16,135 nt of DNA from Clostridiales bacterium (GCA_019415645.1 DXYV01000036.1:1-16135); one strand, 5' to 3'. Positions 7,814-14,729 are shown, counted from the first letter of the stretch. Notes: a model not told the origin generated them from the sequence alone. A program made the numbers and translations.

Positions 7814-8608
7814 TTGCTACACATCACCACTCTGGCCAGCGGTTCCTCGGGGAACTGCCTGGTGGTCAGCGACGGCACGACCCACATTCTCATCGACGCG
7901 GGCATCTCCGCCCGGCGGATCACCACTGCCCTGAAGGACCTGGGAATCGACCCCAAAGAGCTGGCCGCCGTGCTGGTGACCCACGAGCACAGCGACCATA
8001 TCTCCGGCCTGGCCACCCTGACCAAGCAGCTGGCATTCCCCCTTTATACCGCCGAGGCCACGGGCCGGCAGCTGTGCTACCGGTTGGCCGGCCTGGAGGA
8101 CCGAATCCATGGATTTCAGCCCGGGGCGCGCTTCTCCGTCGGCGGGCTGGAGATCGGCACCTTTCCCACGGTGCACGACTGCGCCAGCCCGGTGGGCTAT
8201 TCGGTGACGGATTCCCGGGGTGTGAAGCTGGCGGTGGCCACGGACCTGGGCGTGGTCACCGACGCGGTGCGGGAAGGGGTCCGGGGGGCGCGGCTACTGG
8301 TGGCCGAGGCCAATTACGACCCGGAGACCCTGCGGTGGGGCTCCTATCCCCCCTTCCTGAAGGAGCGAATCCTCAGCGAGCACGGCCACCTGTCCAACGA
8401 GATGGGGGGCGAGCTGGCGCGCTTCGCGGTGGAGCAGGGGGCCCGGCAGATCATTCTGGGCCACCTCTCTCAGGAGAACAACACCCCCCAGATGGCCTAT
8501 GCGGCGGTGGAGCGGACGCTGACCGGCGCGGGCGTGCGGGTGGGGACCGACGCCTCCCTCCGGGTGGCCAGCCGCAGTACCTGCGAAGGCTGGCTCCAGG
8601 TGGAATAA
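7814..8608 (+). CDS. walJ: Metallo-beta-lactamase fold hydrolase, WalJ/YycJ type
   Basis: This 264-residue protein belongs to the MBL-fold nuclease-like family named WalJ, YycJ or VicX, linked in Firmicutes to cell wall and chromosome homeostasis. The metal site is intact: THEHSDH at residues 56-62, with further ligands expected in the TVHD, ATDLG and GHLS segments seen downstream. The N-terminal LASGSSGNC segment is typical of this subfamily. The start is TTG at 7814, 9 bases after GGAGG. It is followed after 46 bases by rlmH, a pairing common around the wal locus in Firmicutes, although walR and walK are not in this window. The subfamily name rests on motif style and neighbours; its exact substrate is not known from sequence. 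Confidence 0.85.
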   Translation: MLHITTLASGSSGNCLVVSDGTTHILIDAGISARRITTALKDLGIDPKELAAVLVTHEHSDHISGLATLTKQLAFPLYTAEATGRQLCYRLAGLEDRIHGFQPGARFSVGGLEIGTFPTVHDCASPVGYSVTDSRGVKLAVATDLGVVTDAVREGVRGARLLVAEANYDPETLRWGSYPPFLKERILSEHGHLSNEMGGELARFAVEQGARQIILGHLSQENNTPQMAYAAVERTLTGAGVRVGTDASLRVASRSTCEGWLQVE

Positions 8609-8654
8609 GGATTGTATTCTGGTAAAATCTGTGATACGATAAAGGAGAAAACCC

Positions 8655-9137
8655 ATGGTCTCCATCCAACTCATCTGTGTGGGCAAGCTGAAGGAAGCCT
8701 TCTATCGCGACGGGGCGGCGGAATACGCCAAACGGCTGGGGGCATACTGCAAGCTGAACATCGTGGAGCTGCCCGAGGAGCGGCTGCCCCAGAACCCCAC
8801 CCAGGGACAGATCGACGCGGCCCTGGAAAAGGAGGCGGCGGCGATTCGGGCCAAGCTGCCTCCCAGCGCCAGCGTCGTGGCCCTGTGCGTGGAGGGAAAG
8901 GAGCGTTCCAGCGAGGAGCTGGCCCGGCTGCTGGCGGACTGGACCCAAAACAGCGCCAAGCACCTGGTGTTCCTCATCGGCGGCTCTTACGGCCTGCATC
9001 CCGCCCTGAAGGCGGAGGCGTGGCTGAAGCTGTCCATGTCCCCCATGACCTTTCCCCACCACCTGGCCCGGGTGATGCTGCTGGAGCAGATCTACCGCGC
9101 GTTCAAGATCAACGAGGGGTCCTCGTACCATAAATAA
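8655..9137 (+). CDS. rlmH: 23S rRNA (pseudouridine-1915-N3)-methyltransferase RlmH
   Basis: RlmH is a SPOUT-class enzyme that methylates pseudouridine 1915 in helix 69 of 23S rRNA, using S-adenosylmethionine, on assembled 70S ribosomes. At 160 residues it has the exact size of the family. Signature parts are the FLIGGSYGL glycine loop (about 106-114), the LSMSPMTFPHHLARVMLLEQIYRA stretch (about 126-149) forming the trefoil knot, and the conserved C-terminus ending YHK. ATG is preceded by AAAGGAG at 8 bases. It probably shares a transcript with the MBL gene upstream. Confidence 0.96.
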   Translation: MVSIQLICVGKLKEAFYRDGAAEYAKRLGAYCKLNIVELPEERLPQNPTQGQIDAALEKEAAAIRAKLPPSASVVALCVEGKERSSEELARLLADWTQNSAKHLVFLIGGSYGLHPALKAEAWLKLSMSPMTFPHHLARVMLLEQIYRAFKINEGSSYHK

Positions 9138-9158
9138 AGGCAGAACTAAAGGCAGAAC
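9135..9158 (+). repeat. Perfect 12-bp tandem repeat, two copies
   Basis: TAAAGGCAGAAC occurs twice head to tail, and the first copy begins with the TAA stop codon of rlmH. It is most simply a slippage duplication at the gene end. Confidence 0.8.
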
Positions 9159-9198
9159 AACGCATCTCCCATTAAATTTTTCTTTGGAGGCGACGTTT

Positions 9199-10926
9199 AT
9201 GAGTTATCAAGCCACGTATGAGAAATGGAAGAACAGTCCGGCCCTGACCGCCGAGGAGCGCGCGGAGCTGGCCGCCCTCAGCGGCGACGAGAAGGAGATC
9301 GAGAGCCGCTTTTTCGGTCCGCTGGAGTTTGGCACCGCCGGCCTGCGGGGCACGATGGGCGTGGGCCTGAACCGTATGAACATCTATGTGATCCGCCACG
9401 CCACCCAGGCCTTCGCCGAGGTCATTCTGGCCGAGGGAGCGGAGACGGCCAAGCGGGGCGTGGCGGTCTGCTACGACTGCCGCAACCACAGCCAGGAATT
9501 TGCCCGGGGCGCCGCCTGCGTCATGGCGGCCAACGGAATCCCCGTGCGCATCTTTGAGTCCCTGCGTCCCACGCCCGAGCTGTCCTTCGCGGTGCGGGAA
9601 TATGGCTGCATCGCCGGCATCAACGTGACGGCCAGCCATAACCCCAAGGAGTACAACGGCTATAAGGTCTACTGGGAGGATGGAGCCCAGCTGCCCCCCC
9701 ACCACGCCGCCGCCATTGCCAAGAAAATGGAGGAGATCGACATTTTCGACGGCATCAAGACCATGGACTATGAGGCGGCCTGCCAGCAGGGACTGGTGAC
9801 GGTCATGGGCGAGGAGACCGACGAGAAATTCCTGGCCAACGTCATGGCCCAGGTCAATGACCGCGCGGCGGTGGAGCGGGTGGCGGACACCTTTAAGATG
9901 GTGTACACCCCCTTCCACGGCACCGGCTACAAGCTCATTCCCGAGGTGCTGCGCCGCATGGGCATGAAGCACGTCATCTGCGTGCCCGAGCAGATGGTGG
10001 TGGACGGCAACTTCCCCACCGTGGCCTCCCCCAACCCGGAGAACCCCGAGGGCTTCTATCTGGCAGTGGATCTGGCCAAGAAGGAGGGCGCCGACTTTAT
10101 CCTGGGCTCCGACCCCGACGCGGATCGGGTGGGCATCATGGTCAAGAACGACCAGGGCGAGTATGTGGTCATCTCTGGCAACCAGACCGGCGTGCTCCTG
10201 CTGGACTACCTGATCGGCGCCCGGAAGCGGGCGGGCACCATGCCGGAGCATCCGGTGGCCCTCAAGACCATCGTGACCACCGAGATGGCCCGCAAGGTGG
10301 CCGAGACCAACGGTGTGACCTGCTATGACACCTTTACGGGCTTCAAGTTCATGGCGGAGAAGAAAAACGCCCTGGAGGCCAAGGGTGAGGGCAAGGTCAT
10401 TTTCTCCTACGAGGAGAGCTACGGCTACATGGTGGGCGACTATGTCCGGGACAAGGACGCTGTGACCGCCGCCCTGCTGCTGACCGAGATGGCGGCCTGG
10501 TACGCCGGCCAGGGCATGACCCTGTACGACGCCCTCCAGAAGCTGTTTGAGAAGTACGGCTATTACGGCGAGCGCACCCTGAACCTGGTGATGCCCGGTC
10601 TGGACGGCCTGAAGAAAATGGCCGATCTGATGGCCGGTCTGCGCCAGACGCCGCCCACGGAGATCGGCGGTACCAAGGTGGCCGTGTGCAAGGACTATCA
10701 GGACGGCTCGGCGGTGGACTGCGCCACCGGAGCCAAGAGCACTATGGAGCTGTCCGGCTCCAACGTGCTGCGCTACGAGCTGGCCGACGGCACCAGCGTG
10801 ATCGTGCGGCCCTCGGGCACCGAGCCCAAGGTGAAGGTGTACATCCTGGCCCAGGGCCAGGATACCGCGGACTGCCAGGAGAAGGTGGAGCGGTACGCCC
10901 AGTGGGCGGAGAGCCTGAAGAACTGA
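9199..10926 (+). CDS. Phosphoglucomutase/phosphomannomutase (alpha-D-phosphohexomutase)
   Basis: This 575-residue enzyme interconverts hexose 1- and 6-phosphates, feeding glycogen, wall polymer and exopolysaccharide precursors. All four family loops are present: phosphoserine S146 in TASHNPKEYNGYKVY, the metal loop DPDADR at 305-310, the sugar-binding loop EESYG at about 405-409, and the phosphate-binding loop RPSGTEPK at 537-544. Early motifs EFGTAGLRG and NRMN are also typical. The length fits the PgcA-like Firmicute group rather than the shorter MurB/GlmM types. ATG at 9199 is chosen because GGAGG lies 8 bases before it; a TTG 15 bases upstream in frame has no ribosome site. A strong terminator follows. 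Confidence 0.94.
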   Translation: MSYQATYEKWKNSPALTAEERAELAALSGDEKEIESRFFGPLEFGTAGLRGTMGVGLNRMNIYVIRHATQAFAEVILAEGAETAKRGVAVCYDCRNHSQEFARGAACVMAANGIPVRIFESLRPTPELSFAVREYGCIAGINVTASHNPKEYNGYKVYWEDGAQLPPHHAAAIAKKMEEIDIFDGIKTMDYEAACQQGLVTVMGEETDEKFLANVMAQVNDRAAVERVADTFKMVYTPFHGTGYKLIPEVLRRMGMKHVICVPEQMVVDGNFPTVASPNPENPEGFYLAVDLAKKEGADFILGSDPDADRVGIMVKNDQGEYVVISGNQTGVLLLDYLIGARKRAGTMPEHPVALKTIVTTEMARKVAETNGVTCYDTFTGFKFMAEKKNALEAKGEGKVIFSYEESYGYMVGDYVRDKDAVTAALLLTEMAAWYAGQGMTLYDALQKLFEKYGYYGERTLNLVMPGLDGLKKMADLMAGLRQTPPTEIGGTKVAVCKDYQDGSAVDCATGAKSTMELSGSNVLRYELADGTSVIVRPSGTEPKVKVYILAQGQDTADCQEKVERYAQWAESLKN

Positions 10927-10958
10927 AGCAGCAGGCTGCGGCCCGGAACAAGACAGAC

Positions 10959-10995
10959 AGCGGCCCGGCGGAACTTCCGCCGGGCCGCTGGTTTT
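10959..10995 (+). terminator. Rho-independent terminator after the phosphohexomutase gene
   Basis: A perfect 14-bp stem AGCGGCCCGGCGGA/TCCGCCGGGCCGCT with a 3-base loop, then GGTTTT, begins 33 bases after the stop codon. Confidence 0.85.
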
Positions 10996-11034
10996 GCCGC
11001 TGAATGTGGAGCGCGGAGATTCAGATGGGAGAGG

Positions 11035-11256
11035 TCACGTGGAGGCACAGCCTGCACCGGCTTTTTGCCACGCGTACAGCAGAAGCAGCAGCAGTCCGCC
11101 TGTGAGGGCATAGGCGGCAGCCCAGAGCGCTTCTGCGGCAAAAAGCGCATAGCCGAACAGCATAAGCGCAATGGTAACGGCAAAGAAGAGGATTCGACCG
11201 GCCAGCGCCCTCCGACTCAGGGCGGTGAGATAAATACATCTCTTTTGGAGAAGATG
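11035..11256 (-). pseudogene. Possible broken small membrane protein gene
   Basis: A minus-strand frame open for 73 codons reads as a hydrophobic protein with two likely membrane segments (around ILFFAVTIALMLFGYALFAA and YALTGGLLLLLLYAW), separated by a short turn and ending in a short polar tail. The frame has no good start before the internal ATG at 11163. An ATG at 11239 lies one base out of phase with it, so a single-base indel would join the two. A promoter-like TTGACA (11254-11259) then TATTTA at 18 bases overlaps the front end. I read it as a small membrane gene damaged by a frameshift or a short remnant; it could also be chance hydrophobic sequence. No function is suggested. Confidence 0.3.
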
Positions 11257-11302
11257 TCAAGAGAGAGGCGAGAAAAAATAACAAATCAAAATCCGAGCGG
11301 AA

Positions 11303-11338
11303 CCGCCGGCGCAGGAGGACCCTGCGCCGGCGGTTTTT
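11303..11338 (+). terminator. Strong terminator hairpin facing the plus strand
   Basis: A perfect 13-bp stem CCGCCGGCGCAGG/CCTGCGCCGGCGG with a 5-base loop is followed by TTTTT on the plus strand but only TT on the minus strand. The nearest plus-strand gene upstream already has its own terminator, so the transcript it serves is unclear. On the minus strand it could still slow readthrough from the amidohydrolase gene. Confidence 0.7.
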
Positions 11339-11345
11339 CGTTGTT

Positions 11346-11488
11346 GGAATGGTAAGGGTGTACCTTCAAAGAACCCAAACGAAGCCCAGCGAAGCGGGTT
11401 TGTTTGGGAGAGAAGGGACAAGGGAACGGAGCGGGAAAGGCCCGCCCGGGCGCGCTGCAAGGGGTGCGGACCTTGACCTAACGATGGG
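11346..11488. repeat. Hairpin-rich intergenic element downstream of the amidohydrolase gene
   Basis: This gene-free stretch holds a long hairpin at 11374-11408 (CCCAAACGAAG arm pairing with a GTTTGTTTGGG arm, with one G-T pair and one bulge, loop containing GCGAAGC) and a GCCCG-CC-CGGGC hairpin at 11440-11451. Its make-up, consecutive hairpins with GCGAAGC or GAA loops directly after a gene, resembles the elements in the phage region, though the sequences do not match base for base. It is probably a dispersed intergenic repeat. Confidence 0.4.
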
Positions 11489-12598
11489 TCAGAGCAGGGC
11501 CCAGAACAGGTCGCAGGCGGTGGCGATGAGCGGGTCGGGGAAATCGAAGGTGGTGGAGTGGAGGGGCGGGTGGTCCTCCCCATCGCCGAGGAAGAAAAAC
11601 GCGCCGGGCCGCCGCTTGGTGTACCAGCCGAAATCCTCGGAACAGCGGGCGGGCTCAGGCAGGTCCACCACCGTCAGGCCCAGCTCCTCTGCGGCGGCCC
11701 GCACCGCCTCCACACAGGCCGGGGTATTGACGGTCTCCGGGAACACGTCGCAGTAGGAGAAGGAGAACTCCAGGCCGTCCGCCTGGGCCAGTCGGTCGGT
11801 CAGGTCCTCCAGCGCCGCCTGGAGTGCGTCCAGCTCCTCCTCGTATTGGGCGCGCAGGGTGAGCAGCAGCGCGCCCCGGTGGGCCGCCACGCCGAAGGCG
11901 GGCTCGCCCACATCCATCTGAATCACCGTGGCCAGGACCAGCCCCCGGTGGGCGGCCGGATCGGTGAGACTGGGCAGGGCCTCCACCAGACGGGCCACGG
12001 CCAGAGCGGGGCTGCGGCCCAGCTCCGGTGTGCTGGCGTGGGTGGAGACGCCGGTAAGGCGGATGGTCATGCCGCGGGAAGCGCAGTGGATGGGGCCCGG
12101 CCGCAGGCAGACCGCATAGAGGGGGTAGCCGGGCATATTGTGGAAGCCGTAGACCGCCTCCACTGGCTCCCGCTCCAGCAGGGCCAGACAGCGCTTGGCC
12201 CCGTCCCCCGTCTCTTCGGCGTTCTGGAACAGGAAATAGACTGTGCGCGGGGGATCGCGGCGGTCCACCAGGAGGGCGAACGCGGCCAGAGCCGCGCTGT
12301 GGCCGTCGTGCCCGCACTGGTGGCCCAGGCCGGGACAGCGGGAGGCATAGGGCGCGCCGCTCTCGTCGGGAATGGGGAGCGCGTCAAAATCCGCCCGGAA
12401 CACCAGGCCGGGCCGGCCGTCCCGCCCCCGGTGGACGGCATAAAACCACGCCCCCTCGTCATGGAGCTCCAGCGCGGTCTGCGTGCGGAGAAAGTCCAGC
12501 AGGCGGGTTTTGGTCCAGGTCTCCTGATCGGAGGGCTCGGGATGGGCGTGGAGCTCCCGGCGCAGAGACACGGCCAGGGAGTAGAGTTGGAAATCCAT
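11489..12598 (-). CDS. M20D family amidohydrolase (metallopeptidase)
   Basis: This 369-residue zinc or manganese enzyme of the M20D group hydrolyses amide bonds of N-acylated amino acids or small peptides. Motifs in order are LHAHPE (16-21), FRADFDALPI (67-76), GHQCGHDGH with metal ligands C95 and H97, NAEET with E128/E129, GFHNMPG with H153, and SEDFGWY then LHSTTFDFPD near the C-terminus with likely ligand H347. All expected metal ligands are present. The dimerisation insert (about 174-285) is of normal size. ATG is preceded by AAGGAAGG at 7 bases. It stands alone, with a strong promoter of its own. The natural substrate cannot be told; related proteins act on acyl-amino acids, hippurate or aminobenzoyl-glutamate. 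Confidence 0.9.
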   Translation of the reverse strand: MDFQLYSLAVSLRRELHAHPEPSDQETWTKTRLLDFLRTQTALELHDEGAWFYAVHRGRDGRPGLVFRADFDALPIPDESGAPYASRCPGLGHQCGHDGHSAALAAFALLVDRRDPPRTVYFLFQNAEETGDGAKRCLALLEREPVEAVYGFHNMPGYPLYAVCLRPGPIHCASRGMTIRLTGVSTHASTPELGRSPALAVARLVEALPSLTDPAAHRGLVLATVIQMDVGEPAFGVAAHRGALLLTLRAQYEEELDALQAALEDLTDRLAQADGLEFSFSYCDVFPETVNTPACVEAVRAAAEELGLTVVDLPEPARCSEDFGWYTKRRPGAFFFLGDGEDHPPLHSTTFDFPDPLIATACDLFWALL

Positions 12599-12639
12599 GG
12601 AATATCCTTCCTTTTGACAGCATTCGGGTTTGCCGCCCC

Positions 12640-12668
12640 ATTATACCGCCGGGCGGAGCGGGGCGCAA
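12640..12668 (-). promoter_or_regulatory. Promoter of the amidohydrolase gene
   Basis: On the minus strand TTGCGC (12663-12668), a 17-base spacer and a perfect TATAAT (12640-12645) lie about 42 bases before the ATG. Confidence 0.75.
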
Positions 12669-12689
12669 GAGGGGAAGAAAAAACGCAAT

Positions 12690-12729
12690 CCCAACAAAAA
12701 TATTGGGCGTTTGCACCGAAACGTGCAAA
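12690..12729. promoter_or_regulatory. Two adjacent inverted repeats ahead of the phage module
   Basis: CCCAA/TTGGG (12690-12707, 8-base AT-rich centre) is followed two bases later by TTTGCAC/GTGCAAA (12710-12729, centre CGAAAC). Both lie in the only gap between a chromosomal gene and the phage packaging genes. They look like operator or recombination sites rather than terminators, since T runs do not follow on either strand. No clear plus-strand promoter is visible. Confidence 0.4.
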
Positions 12730-12768
12730 AAAACCGGGCGGCCGGCGGTCCGTGAAGGAGGGGTACGG

Positions 12769-13071
12769 GTGTCCAGAGAGGATGCGCAGCGGGAGGAAAT
12801 GCTGGACCGCCTGCGCCGGTTGGCGGACCGGAGAGTAAACGACGCGGTGAAGCTGGCCTTCCTCCGCGAGGAGACGGCCGGACAGGTGGACGACCTGGAT
12901 CTGAGCGGGCTGGTGGAGCTGAAACGCTCGGAAAAGGGCTTTGAGGCGAAGTTTGTGGATCAGATCAAGGTGCTGGAGATGATGCGGGACTTAATGGAGC
13001 GCAGCGATACCCAGGCGGCGGAGGAGTTCTTCCGCGCCCTGAATGAAACATCCGGGGCGGAGGAAGGTTGA
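12769..13071 (+). CDS. Small phage protein in the terminase small subunit position
   Basis: A 100-residue, highly charged and probably all-helical protein, with a segment LSGLVELKRSEKGFEAKFVDQIKVLEMM in its second half. I do not recognise it by sequence. Its place, size and 4-base overlap with the large terminase gene fit a terminase small subunit or an adaptor, which would recognise phage DNA and recruit the large subunit. No clear helix-turn-helix can be asserted. The GTG start at 12769 is chosen because AGGAGG ends 7 bases before it; the frame is open 22 codons further upstream but through the inverted repeats and without a ribosome site. Confidence 0.65.
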   Translation: MSREDAQREEMLDRLRRLADRRVNDAVKLAFLREETAGQVDDLDLSGLVELKRSEKGFEAKFVDQIKVLEMMRDLMERSDTQAAEEFFRALNETSGAEEG

Positions 13072-14312
13072 GCGTCCGGCGATTCTCCCCCAAGCAGCGG
13101 CAGGCGCTGCGCTGGTGGTGCGACGGCTCCCCCTGGCGGGACTGGGACGGAATCCTCTGCGACGGCGCGGTGCGCAGCGGCAAGACCCTGTGCCTGGGCC
13201 TGTCCTTTTTCTGCTGGGCCATGGCGCGGTTCCAGGGGGCTCAGTTCGCCCTGTGCGGGACCACGCTGGCGGCGGTGGAGCGCAATGTGCTCTCCGGCGT
13301 GCTGCCCGTGCTGCGGAACATGGGGTTCCATGTCCGGGAGCGGCGCAGCGAGCACCGGCTGACCGTGACCTTCGGCGGCCGGGAAAACACCTTTTTCCTG
13401 TACGGCGGGCGCAACGAGGGCAGCGCCACCCTGATTCAGGGAATCACCCTGGCCGGGGCGCTGCTGGACGAGGCGGCGCTGATGCCCCGCTCCTTTGTGG
13501 AGCAGGCGGCGGCCCGGTGCTCGGCGGCGGGAAGCAAGGTATGGCTGAGCTGCAACCCGGAGGGGCCGGGCCACTGGTTCTATCGGGAATGGGTGCGCAA
13601 GGCGGAGGAAAAGCGGGTGCTCTACCTGCACTTTACCATGGCGGACAACCCGGGGCTGAGCCGCCGGGTGCGGGAGCGGTACGAGCGGATGTTTCAGGGG
13701 AGCTTCTACCGGCGGTTCGTGCTGGGCCAGTGGACCGCCACGGAGGGGCTGGTGTACGACTTCTGGGACGAGAGCTGGATGGAGCCGCCGCCGGAGGACT
13801 GCCAGGAGTGGCGGATCTCCTGCGACTACGGGACGGTAAATCCGGCCTCCTTCGGCCTGTGGGGCCGGCGGGGGGACGTGTGGTACCGGGCGGCGGAATA
13901 CTACTACGATGCCCGGGCCGAGGGCCGGCAAAAGACCGACGGGGAGTATGCCGACGACCTGCTGCGGCTGGCCGGCGGCCGGCACCTGACCCGGGTGGTG
14001 GTAGACCCGTCGGCGGCCAGCTTTCTGGAGACCCTGCGGCGGCGGGGGCTGCCAGTCTGGGGAGCGGACAACCGGGTGGTGACCGGAATCCGGACCACAG
14101 CGCAGCTGCTGCGGGAGAAAAAGCTGGTGATCTGCAGGGGCTGCGACGCGGCGGCCCGGGAGTTTGGGCTCTACCGCTGGGACCGGTCGGCAGACACCGA
14201 CCGGGTACACAAAGAACACGACCATGCGATGGACGAGATTCGGTACTTTGCCATGAGCCTGAAGGAGCAGGAGCCGCTTGCGGCGGGGTATGTGGAGCGG
14301 ACGGTGTTTTAG
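13068..14312 (+). CDS. Phage terminase large subunit (PBSX-type)
   Basis: This 414-residue motor packages phage DNA into proheads and cuts it. The ATPase half has Walker A GAVRSGKT (33-40), Walker B LLDE with D134/E135 and the motif III region SCNPEGPGHWFYREW. The RNase H-like nuclease half has acidic residues D253 in ISCDYGTVNP, D313 in VVVDPSAASF, and D385 or D389 in HDHAMDEIRYF. All catalytic sites look intact. The TTG start overlaps the preceding stop (TTGA), a sign of coupled translation, with GGAGG just upstream. The last 100 bases, including nuclease residues D385 and D389, are repeated downstream as a separate fragment. The stop sits in TTT TAG G, at the edge of an inverted repeat. 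Confidence 0.93.
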   Translation: MSVRRFSPKQRQALRWWCDGSPWRDWDGILCDGAVRSGKTLCLGLSFFCWAMARFQGAQFALCGTTLAAVERNVLSGVLPVLRNMGFHVRERRSEHRLTVTFGGRENTFFLYGGRNEGSATLIQGITLAGALLDEAALMPRSFVEQAAARCSAAGSKVWLSCNPEGPGHWFYREWVRKAEEKRVLYLHFTMADNPGLSRRVRERYERMFQGSFYRRFVLGQWTATEGLVYDFWDESWMEPPPEDCQEWRISCDYGTVNPASFGLWGRRGDVWYRAAEYYYDARAEGRQKTDGEYADDLLRLAGGRHLTRVVVDPSAASFLETLRRRGLPVWGADNRVVTGIRTTAQLLREKKLVICRGCDAAAREFGLYRWDRSADTDRVHKEHDHAMDEIRYFAMSLKEQEPLAAGYVERTVF

Positions 14313-14325
14313 GTCGTGTTCTTTG
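14210..14325 (+). repeat. 14-bp inverted repeat enclosing the terminase gene tail
   Basis: CAAAGAACACGACC inside the coding sequence (14210-14223) is the exact reverse complement of GGTCGTGTTCTTTG at 14312-14325, which starts on the last base of the TAG stop. The arms enclose 88 bases of coding sequence plus stop. The second copy has the same right arm (14556-14569) and 11 of the 14 bases of the left arm (14457-14467). Confidence 0.95.
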
Positions 14326-14456
14326 GGGCCGCGGCGGGGCGCGCGGAAGCGCGAACCAGGATTTTGGACTGCAAAATCCTGGGCGGAGGGCGAATTCACT
14401 TCGCCCGAGCAAGAGAAAAAACGGGGACCCCGGCGGGTCCGGAGGAGCCGCTGGGG
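14326..14456 (+). repeat. Hairpin element, copy 1 (after the terminase gene)
   Basis: This non-coding block lies between the two terminase tails. It holds, in order, CGCGC-GGAA-GCGCG (14340-14353), an 11-bp stem CCAGGATTTTG/CAAAATCCTGG with loop GACTG (14356-14382), a 7-bp stem GGGCGAA/TTCGCCC with loop TTCAC (14388-14406), an A-rich stretch, and GGACCC-CGGC-GGGTCC (near 14424-14440). No hairpin has a T tract, so they are not standard terminators. In the frame of the following tail copy the block contains no stop codon. Confidence 0.85.
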
Positions 14457-14556
14457 AGAACACGACCACGCGATGGACGAGATTCGGTACTTTGCCATGA
14501 GCTTGAAGGAGCAGGAGCCGCTTGCGGCGGGGTATGTGGAACGGACGGTGTTTTAG
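14457..14556 (+). pseudogene. Second copy of the terminase large subunit 3' end
   Basis: These 100 bases repeat terminase positions 14213-14312, including the stop codon, with three differences (CAT/CAC, CTG/TTG, GAG/GAA), all synonymous. The encoded peptide, running from EHDHAMDE to VERTVF, is therefore identical in both copies over 32 residues. It has no start codon or ribosome site of its own. It lies in the +1 frame relative to the terminase gene, and that frame is open without interruption from the terminase stop through the hairpin block into this copy. Confidence 0.9.
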
Positions 14557-14569
14557 GTCGTGTTCTTTG

Positions 14570-14702
14570 GGCCCCGCACGGCGGGGCGCGCGGAAGCGCG
14601 AACCAGGATTTTGAATTACAAAATCCTGGGCGGAGGGCGAATTCACTTCGCCCGAGCAAATAGAAAACGGGGTCCCCGGCGGGTCCGGAGGAGCCGCTGG
14701 GG
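14570..14702 (+). repeat. Hairpin element, copy 2 (before the portal gene)
   Basis: This is a close copy of the block at 14326-14456, two bases longer overall. The stems at 14587-14600, 14603-14629 and 14635-14653 are conserved base for base. The loop of the long stem differs completely (AATTA instead of GACTG), the A-rich stretch differs slightly, and a change of GGACCC to GGTCCC weakens the last hairpin. In the frame that is open in copy 1, the new loop creates a TGA stop. Confidence 0.85.
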
Positions 14703-14729
14703 AGACCCGGAAGCCTGTTTGGAGAGGGG

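Noticed and set aside
8612..8640. Promoter TTGTAT, 17 bases, TACGAT directly before rlmH
   Set aside because: Transcription would begin at or within the rlmH ribosome binding site AAAGGAG, so it could not give a normally translated message. rlmH more likely shares the upstream transcript.
14326..14456. Hairpin blocks after the terminase and portal genes as rho-independent terminators
   Set aside because: None of the stems is followed by a T tract, and the portal gene would need transcription to pass through two blocks.
13043..14500. Long open frame overlapping the terminase gene in another phase (485 codons), and similar long frames opposite the MATE, lysozyme, MurA and amidohydrolase genes
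   Set aside because: They are shadows of GC-rich genes. They lack recognisable domains, have repetitive Gly/Ala/Arg/Pro composition, and overlap confidently identified genes.
14213..14556. Diversity-generating retroelement: a gene 3' end with a near-identical copy and hairpins downstream
   Set aside because: Such systems change adenines in the template, mostly at first and second codon positions. Here the three differences are synonymous third-position transitions, there is no reverse transcriptase in the window, and terminase is not a receptor-binding gene.
14210..14569. Invertible DNA segment flipping the terminase tail through the 14-bp inverted repeat
   Set aside because: Both tail copies point the same way, no recombinase gene is visible, and inversion would destroy the nuclease active site.
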